From assembly GCF_001697145.1 (NCBI RefSeq), contig NZ_CP012719.1, forward strand, positions 1,088,501-1,152,500: DNA of 64,000 nucleotides, in the 5' to 3' direction. Under the pieces are notes generated by a model. It had not been told where the DNA came from. It searched no databases and worked only from the letters and a program-made list of their open reading frames with translations. Origin of the DNA: Streptococcus anginosus. GTDB taxonomy: Bacteria; Bacillota; Bacilli; Lactobacillales; Streptococcaceae. Shown in pieces: positions 59,160 to 64,000 of this stretch; positions within the stretch are counted from its first letter, which is position 1; every line of letters begins with the position of its first letter. Both the position numbers and the translations under genes were made by a program.

Positions 59160-59768
59160 TTATTTTTCTTCTAAAAAATCCGTTTGGTTTTCAACCTCAA
59201 AAACAAGCGTTTTTGTATTCAATAGACTAATGCTGCAATGTTTGACGTGAAATAGATTGCTTTTATTCGTCCATTCTATTTGGTTCACTAAATGATAGAT
59301 AATGTTGATCACTCCACCATGTGTGACTACAATTTGTGTCTCATCTGAATCATCATTTTCCTGCAAGAAGCGTTGAAACCAAGTTTTTATCCGTTGATAA
59401 AATTCTCTCGGACTTTCTCCATTTGGATAATGTTCGTCCATTGCAAGACTTCTAAAATAAAGACGAGGAAATTTTTGATCAGCCTCGCTATTTAACATTC
59501 CTGCCAAATCGCCATTATTCGTTTCTCGTAAGGCGCTTTCTTTCTTCAATGGCAGTTGAAGTGTCTCTGCTAAAATTGTTGCAGTTGTTTCGGCTCTTTT
59601 TAAATCACTCGTAATCATTTTTGTAAAATGGTAGTCTTCTTTGTATCGGACTAAGTAATCCGCCAACTCTTCTGCTTCCCTTTTTCCCTCAGGAAGCAAA
59701 TCGAGCTGACTCCAGCCACCTCTGTGTTGATCAGAATCTTTCCCATGTCTGACAAATAATAGATTCAT
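59160..59768 (-). CDS. Histidine phosphatase family protein
   Basis: A 202-residue member of the phosphoglycerate-mutase-like family. It has FVRHGKDSD in place of the standard RHG, the second histidine in VVTHGGVINII, and a SDLKRAETTA loop. It is likely to be a phosphatase of small molecules rather than a glycolytic mutase. It lies nine bases upstream of the SDR gene and 35 bases downstream of rnz. Confidence 0.85.
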   Translation of the reverse strand: MNLLFVRHGKDSDQHRGGWSQLDLLPEGKREAEELADYLVRYKEDYHFTKMITSDLKRAETTATILAETLQLPLKKESALRETNNGDLAGMLNSEADQKFPRLYFRSLAMDEHYPNGESPREFYQRIKTWFQRFLQENDDSDETQIVVTHGGVINIIYHLVNQIEWTNKSNLFHVKHCSISLLNTKTLVFEVENQTDFLEEK

Positions 59769-59803
59769 GAATTTCTTTCCTCTAGCTGATTCTCGCTAAA
59801 ATT

Positions 59804-60733
59804 TTATAGTTCAACTTCTTCTAAATCCTTGACTAAGTGAACATTTTTAAAAACGGAACTGGCATCTCTGCGCATTTGACCTATATCTTTTGATAGAAAG
59901 CGTGCGCTAATATGATTGAGAAGGAGGCGCTTGACACCAGCTTCTCTAGCAATTTCTGCTGCTTGCATATTGGTAGAGTGACCGTGATTGCGAGCGATTT
60001 TCTCATCTCCTTTGCCATAAGTGGACTCGTGCACCAAAACATCTGCATTGACAGCCAGTCGCACGCTAGCATTCGTTTTACGCGTATCTCCTAGAATAGT
60101 GATGATTTTCCCAGGTCGTGGAGCTGAAATGTAATCCGCTGCTATAATCTTTGTTCCGTCTTCTAGCACTACATCCTCTCCATTTTTTACCTTACCAAAG
60201 AGAGGCCCAAAAGGAAGCCCCGCAGCTTTTAACTTCTCTGCATCCAAGGTTCCCTCTAAGTCTTTCTGCATAATGCGATAACCCACACAAAAAATACTGT
60301 GGTCTAGCTTCTCGGCATAAACTGTAAATTTGTCAGTTTCCAAAATTTTCCCTAAGCTTTTTTCGTCAAACTCATGAAAATGAATCCGATAAGGCAGACG
60401 AGACCCTGACACACGCAGACTTGTCATGACAAAACTTTTGATGCCAACTGGTCCATAGATTTCAATATCAGTTTGCTCTTCATTGGCTTGAAATGCTCGA
60501 CTGGAGAGAAAACCCGGCAGACCAAAAATATGATCCCCATGCAGATGAGTGATAAAAATTTTTCTAATCTTTCTGGGACGAATTGTTGTCTCTAAAATAC
60601 GATTCTGGGTTCCTTCACCGCAATCAAACATCCAGATTTCATTGATTTCATCCAATAATTTCAAAACCAGACTGGATACATTGCGAGCCTTAGACGGCTG
60701 ACCTGCTCCTGTACCTAAAAATTGTAGTTGCAT
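59804..60733 (-). CDS. rnz: Ribonuclease Z
   Basis: Trims the 3' end of tRNA precursors. The 309-residue metallo-beta-lactamase-fold enzyme has the metal motif [28 protein letters not shown] at the start (the PxKxRN motif), and a C-terminal HGHSTNM and ISARF, as in short-form RNase Z. It is ten bases downstream of the unknown gene below. Confidence 0.95.
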   Translation of the reverse strand: MQLQFLGTGAGQPSKARNVSSLVLKLLDEINEIWMFDCGEGTQNRILETTIRPRKIRKIFITHLHGDHIFGLPGFLSSRAFQANEEQTDIEIYGPVGIKSFVMTSLRVSGSRLPYRIHFHEFDEKSLGKILETDKFTVYAEKLDHSIFCVGYRIMQKDLEGTLDAEKLKAAGLPFGPLFGKVKNGEDVVLEDGTKIIAADYISAPRPGKIITILGDTRKTNASVRLAVNADVLVHESTYGKGDEKIARNHGHSTNMQAAEIAREAGVKRLLLNHISARFLSKDIGQMRRDASSVFKNVHLVKDLEEVEL

Positions 60734-60743
60734 ATTATTCTCT

Positions 60744-61373
60744 CTATTTTTCCTTAATATAAATCATAGCAGAGCGATTCTGCGAGCGATAGTAAAGCTG
60801 ACCAGAATAGTCTTGAGCCAACTGGATTAGCTCTTCCTGATTGTACCCTTCCAGTTTCAGGCGACCATCTGCTAGCTTATAAAGATCTGTCAGAGCAGAG
60901 AGCGGCTGCTTTTGGACTACTTCTTCAGGAATTGCTGGCATCATCCGAATGACATTTTCCTCTTCATAAACCAGATAGTGGGGAAAAATCTGAGCAATTT
61001 CAAAAAGCAGATCAGACTGAATTACCTCTGGACATTCTGGAAAAATCAAACCAATCCCATCTTCGTTTTCAAAGCAGAAACCATAAGACTTACCTGAAAG
61101 ATTCAGACGGATAAAAGGTTTTTCCTCATCAAAACTAGGGTGGTCATTAAAAAGGGCTAATTCTTTACTTAATTCTAAAAAATAATCCATTGCAGCTTCC
61201 GGACTCTTTTTTTGATAGAGTTCCGAAAAATACGCATTGATAACGCTAGGCGGTGGCGTGATAAAAGTCATTTTTTGCGAATCAGACAACCTGTCCAAAA
61301 CCTTTTCTAGGTAAACACGGTCTAAGCTCGTAAAACCGCCATATTTAAGTGCTAAATTGATATAATCAGTCAT
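60744..61373 (-). CDS. Conserved streptococcal protein of unknown function
   Basis: A 209-residue soluble, acidic protein. I recognise no domain. It has [21 protein letters not shown] at its start and a possible two-lobed layout: a helical N-terminal part (residues 1-75), a beta-rich middle part around [21 protein letters not shown], and a C-terminal helix pair ending in [16 protein letters not shown]. It sits between hflX and rnz and its start overlaps hflX by eight bases; it is probably coexpressed with genes of ribosome rescue and tRNA processing. Confidence 0.7.
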   Translation of the reverse strand: MTDYINLALKYGGFTSLDRVYLEKVLDRLSDSQKMTFITPPPSVINAYFSELYQKKSPEAAMDYFLELSKELALFNDHPSFDEEKPFIRLNLSGKSYGFCFENEDGIGLIFPECPEVIQSDLLFEIAQIFPHYLVYEEENVIRMMPAIPEEVVQKQPLSALTDLYKLADGRLKLEGYNQEELIQLAQDYSGQLYYRSQNRSAMIYIKEK

Positions 61374-62604
61374 AAAATTCTTCTAGTCTCCATTTATTTT
61401 TTTCTGCTATATAGCCAGAAATCATTTCACTTTCTTCCAGATACTCTCTCTTATCAATGATTGCCAGACTTTCCAATTCATGTAACTTATAAGCCTTGCT
61501 AGGACTAACCCTGATACGAAAAGGGACAAAAAGTTCTCTCATCTTATTCAACAGAGCATTCTGCAAAACTGTTCTGCTATTTTCATTTTTCGCCGAAATC
61601 AGGACATAGGGAGTTAAGGTTGGAGTAAAGTTCTCTGCTTTGTCTGCTTTATTATAGAGGGTCAAGCGAGGAATGTCTAGCATATCCAAGTCCTTCATAA
61701 TAGCCAAGACCGTTTTTTCATGTTCTTCGTGGTTAGGGTTGCTAGCGTCAATCACATGAACTAAAAGGTCCACATTTTTACTCTCTTCCAAAGTGGATTT
61801 GAAGCTAGATATTAACTCGGTTGGTAAGTCTTGAATAAATCCGACCGTATCCGTCAATGTTACATTGAATCTGCCTGTCAGATTGACGCTTTTAGTTGTC
61901 GCATCCAAAGTAGCAAAAAGTTCGTCCGCCTCATATTGACTCTTGTTGGTCAAGGCATTCATAATGGTAGACTTTCCAGCATTAGTGTAACCAATCAGAC
62001 CGATTTTAAAAACACTAGAATCCAAACGTTTTTCCCGTACAGTTGCGCGGTTTTTCTCTACAATTTTGAGTTGGCGCTCGATATCGTGGATCTGATTGCG
62101 AACACTACGACGATTGAGTTCCAACTGACTTTCACCAGGACCGCGGGAACCAATTCCCCCAGCCTGACGGCTGAGCATGATCCCCTGTCCGACCAAGCGA
62201 GGCAAGAGATATTTGAGCTGAGCCAAATGAACTTGAAGTTTTCCTTCGTGGCTTCTAGCCCGCATAGCAAAAATATCCAAAATTAATTGCATGCGATCAA
62301 TAACCTTAACCCCTAGAATTTCTTCCAAATTGATATTCTGGCGAGGTGTCAGACGATTATTGACAATGACGGTGGAAATCTCATCTGCTTCTACCATACG
62401 CTTGATTTCTTCTAATTTTCCAGCACCAACAAAAGTCTTGCTATCATACTTCTCTCGTTTCTGAGTGTAAGAGGAAACCACCTGAGCACCAGCAGTCTTG
62501 GCTAAACTGGCTAATTCTTCCATAGACATGGAGAAATTTTCTATTCCCTGCAATTCTACTCCGATGAGGATCACTCGTTCCTGCTGTTTTTCTGTTTCAA
62601 TCAT
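61366..62604 (-). CDS. hflX: GTPase HflX
   Basis: A 412-residue ribosome-associated GTPase that splits stalled or stressed ribosomes. It has the N-terminal HflX domain, a coiled coil and the glycine-rich [14 protein letters not shown], then G1 [13 protein letters not shown]3 [14 protein letters not shown], and G4 NKAD. The start overlaps the miaA end by eight bases. The order miaA-hflX is widespread. Confidence 0.95.
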   Translation of the reverse strand: MIETEKQQERVILIGVELQGIENFSMSMEELASLAKTAGAQVVSSYTQKREKYDSKTFVGAGKLEEIKRMVEADEISTVIVNNRLTPRQNINLEEILGVKVIDRMQLILDIFAMRARSHEGKLQVHLAQLKYLLPRLVGQGIMLSRQAGGIGSRGPGESQLELNRRSVRNQIHDIERQLKIVEKNRATVREKRLDSSVFKIGLIGYTNAGKSTIMNALTNKSQYEADELFATLDATTKSVNLTGRFNVTLTDTVGFIQDLPTELISSFKSTLEESKNVDLLVHVIDASNPNHEEHEKTVLAIMKDLDMLDIPRLTLYNKADKAENFTPTLTPYVLISAKNENSRTVLQNALLNKMRELFVPFRIRVSPSKAYKLHELESLAIIDKREYLEESEMISGYIAEKNKWRLEEFYD

Positions 62605-63481
62605 TCAAAAATTCCTCTATATCCTGCATAATCCGCTCTTTGACATTCGGCTCTGAAACCTGATAAAAAGTAGCATTCATGCGATTTCTGAACCAAGTTA
62701 GCTGACGTTTAGCAAAGCGGCGAGTATTTTGTTTAAGTTTATTGATAGCTTCCTCTAAGGTCAACTCCCCAGCAAAGTAGGGGAAAAGTTCCTTGTAGCC
62801 AATTCCTTTGCTGGCTTGGACATGTGGATAGTTGTCATAAAGCCACTTCGCCTCTTCTAAAAGTCCAGCCTTTAGCATTAGATCCACTCGCTGATTGATA
62901 CGCTCATAGAGAACTTCTCGGTCATCGTCCAGACAAATCAGCAGGGCTTCATAGTCAGGCTGTTTGTTTTCAAGTTCATTCCCCAAATGAGCAATTTCCA
63001 GCGCTCGCATAGCCCGCCTGCGGTTAATCTGGGGAATTTCCAATCCCAGCTCTGCTATTTTGCCAAATAATTCCTCATCAGCCAAGGTATCTAGTTCGGC
63101 TCGATAAGCTAAAATCTCTTCATGAGAAGCTAAACCGCCCAGATGATAGCCCTCCAGCAAACTTTGAATGTAAAGCCCCGTTCCGCCTGCAATAATCGGC
63201 AGTTTCCCTTTTGCTACAATCATCTCAACAGCAGCCTCGGCTTCTTTTACAAAGTCAAAGGCTGAATAAGACTCGGTCACTTCCCGAACATCTATCAAAT
63301 AATGAGGAATCCCCTCCTGCTCACCTGGAGTGACTTTAGCCGTTCCGATGTTCAGTTTTCTATACACTTGCTGACTATCACCGCTAATAATCTCACCATT
63401 GAAACGTTTTGCGAGGTCTATACTGAGAGCTGTTTTTCCGACAGCAGTTGGTCCTACAATTACAATTATCTTGGTTTTCAT
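62597..63481 (-). CDS. miaA: tRNA dimethylallyltransferase
   Basis: Adds a dimethylallyl group to A37 of tRNAs that read codons starting with U. The 294-residue protein has the P-loop [12 protein letters not shown], the conserved [52 protein letters not shown] and the C-terminal [21 protein letters not shown] box (complement of 63521-63526) lies about 40 bases upstream. It leads the miaA-hflX-...-rnz series. Confidence 0.95.
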   Translation of the reverse strand: MKTKIIVIVGPTAVGKTALSIDLAKRFNGEIISGDSQQVYRKLNIGTAKVTPGEQEGIPHYLIDVREVTESYSAFDFVKEAEAAVEMIVAKGKLPIIAGGTGLYIQSLLEGYHLGGLASHEEILAYRAELDTLADEELFGKIAELGLEIPQINRRRAMRALEIAHLGNELENKQPDYEALLICLDDDREVLYERINQRVDLMLKAGLLEEAKWLYDNYPHVQASKGIGYKELFPYFAGELTLEEAINKLKQNTRRFAKRQLTWFRNRMNATFYQVSEPNVKERIMQDIEEFLND

Positions 63482-63489
63482 CTTTTCCC

Positions 63490-63526
63490 TTGAAAAAAAT
63501 TTAATTTTTCGTTACTATATATTATA
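63490..63526. promoter_or_regulatory. Overlapping divergent promoters of miaA and the DUF3042 gene
   Basis: On the plus strand TTGAAA (63490-63495), 17 bases, TACTAT (63513-63518). On the minus strand the -10 of miaA, TATAAT, is the complement of 63521-63526. The two promoters overlap, so they may compete. Confidence 0.5.
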
Positions 63527-63558
63527 ACATAAATAAAGTTCAGAAAAGGAGAAATCTC

Positions 63559-63729
63559 ATGGCTAAAGGATTTGTTAAAGGTGTTGTAACTGGCGTAGCT
63601 GGTACTGTTGCTGCTGTTGCAGGTGCAGTTTATACATTCAAGAAAAAAGTGATTGAACCTGAAGAAAAGAAAGCAGCTTTCATCGAAGAAAACCGTAAAA
63701 AAGCAGCTCGCAAACGTGTATCACACTAA
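63559..63729 (+). CDS. DUF3042 family small protein
   Basis: A 56-residue protein with an N-terminal hydrophobic, Gly/Ala-rich segment (GVVTGVAGTVAAVAGAVY, about residues 8-25) and a strongly basic C-terminal tail (KKKVIEPEEKKA, RKKAARKRVSH). This pattern is diagnostic of DUF3042, a family of small Firmicutes proteins of unknown function. AAAAGGAGAAATCTC precedes the ATG. A terminator follows closely. Probably a single-pass membrane protein with a cytoplasmic tail. Confidence 0.85.
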   Translation: MAKGFVKGVVTGVAGTVAAVAGAVYTFKKKVIEPEEKKAAFIEENRKKAARKRVSH

Positions 63730-63747
63730 AAACCATTCATTTCATAT

Positions 63748-63800
63748 AAAAACTCCAATAGATAACTCACTAGAAAAATGAGTATCTGTTGGAGTTTTTT
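63748..63800 (+). terminator. Intrinsic terminator of the DUF3042 gene
   Basis: AAACTCCAA and TTGGAGTTT with further pairing inside (AGATA with TATCT, CTCA with TGAG) form a long stem ending in a T run. Confidence 0.85.
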
Positions 63801-63835
63801 TACACGTTTTTTCTCATACTGCAACGGTCAGTTTT

Positions 63836-64000
63836 TTATTCATAACGCAAGGATTCGATTGGATCCAATTTAGAAGCCTTATTAGCTGGCAAAATACCGA
63901 AAACAATTCCGATAGTTGCAGAAAAAAGCACACTTCCGACAGCAGACACAGTCGTAATAGTAGGTGGAGCTCCGAAAAATGCATCCAAACTATGACCGAT
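63836..64000 (-). CDS. ABC transporter permease, MacB/FtsX type, C-terminal end (runs off the window)
   Basis: Only the last 54 codons are present. The frame reads through VSAVGSVLFSATIGIVFGIL, the last membrane helix, and ends in PANKASKLDPIESLRYE, the hallmark C-terminus of MacB-like FtsX-domain permeases. In streptococci such proteins work with a small ATPase and a membrane-fusion protein to export peptides or antimicrobials. The other genes lie to the right of the window. Confidence 0.88.
   Translation of the reverse strand: MGHSLDAFFGAPPTITTVSAVGSVLFSATIGIVFGILPANKASKLDPIESLRYE

Overview
The window is a stretch of low-GC Firmicutes chromosome that reads as Streptococcus. The evidence is the gene content and order: relQ-nadK-rluD-pta, prs-cysteine desulfurase-DUF1831-rex, pstS-C-A-B-B-phoU, truB-ribF-spxA-UPF0223, pfkA-pyk, and miaA-hflX-...-rnz-...-recJ. 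Further support comes from a CDF protein that closely resembles my recollection of pneumococcal MntE, an asd RNA beside asd, and strong AAGGAG-type ribosome binding sites. I would place it in the viridans/anginosus part of the genus, but the exact species is inference. I see no rRNA, tRNA, CRISPR array, prophage or intact insertion sequence. Almost everything is core housekeeping DNA.

Layout. 1-2.3 kb is a small variable patch: the N-terminus of an AraC-type regulator, a BtrH-like cysteine-acyltransferase/papain-fold protein, and a frameshifted small membrane gene. 2.3-4.6 kb holds dapA and asd with the asd RNA. 4.7-6.8 kb has a DUF1275 membrane protein, an AlkD-like glycosylase and an acetyltransferase. 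6.9-12.4 kb covers one-carbon metabolism (fhs), CoA synthesis (coaB, coaC and a probable pantothenate ECF S-component) and phosphoglucomutase. 12.8-17.8 kb has a thioredoxin-like protein, an iron-sulfur-less MutY, and the alarmone/NADP/acetyl-phosphate operon relQ-nadK-rluD-pta. 17.9-23.2 kb holds a CYTH protein, prs, cysteine desulfurase, DUF1831, the NADH sensor Rex, a class-I amidotransferase and radC.

23.3-28.4 kb is the phosphate uptake operon pstSCAB1B2-phoU. 28.5-33.4 kb carries an rRNA methyltransferase, an inositol-phosphatase-like protein, UPF0223, Spx, RibF and TruB, with a deletion scar behind TruB. 33.4-42.4 kb holds a DUF2130 protein, a heterodimeric ABC exporter pair, a repeat-rich intergenic region, a WYL regulator, a NUDIX protein and PcrA. 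42.5-46.2 kb has MntE and a polar amino acid ABC importer. 46.3-52.8 kb has a catalytically dead signal-peptidase homologue (SipA-like), pyk, pfkA and dnaE. 52.9-54.8 kb is a GntR/YtrA-type regulator with an ABC transporter and a recognisable operator. 54.9-63.5 kb is a long minus-strand run: recJ, acetyltransferase, methyltransferase, SDR, phosphatase, rnz, an unknown protein, hflX and miaA. The window closes with a small DUF3042 protein and the end of a MacB/FtsX-type permease.

I did not find a clear new multi-gene system. The best leads are the SipA-like protein with both catalytic residues replaced next to glycolysis genes, the PstB paralogue whose H-loop histidine is arginine, the MutY that has lost all four cluster cysteines, the BtrH-like/AraC pair at the left edge, and two genes whose -10 boxes sit six bases from the start codon and so look leaderless.
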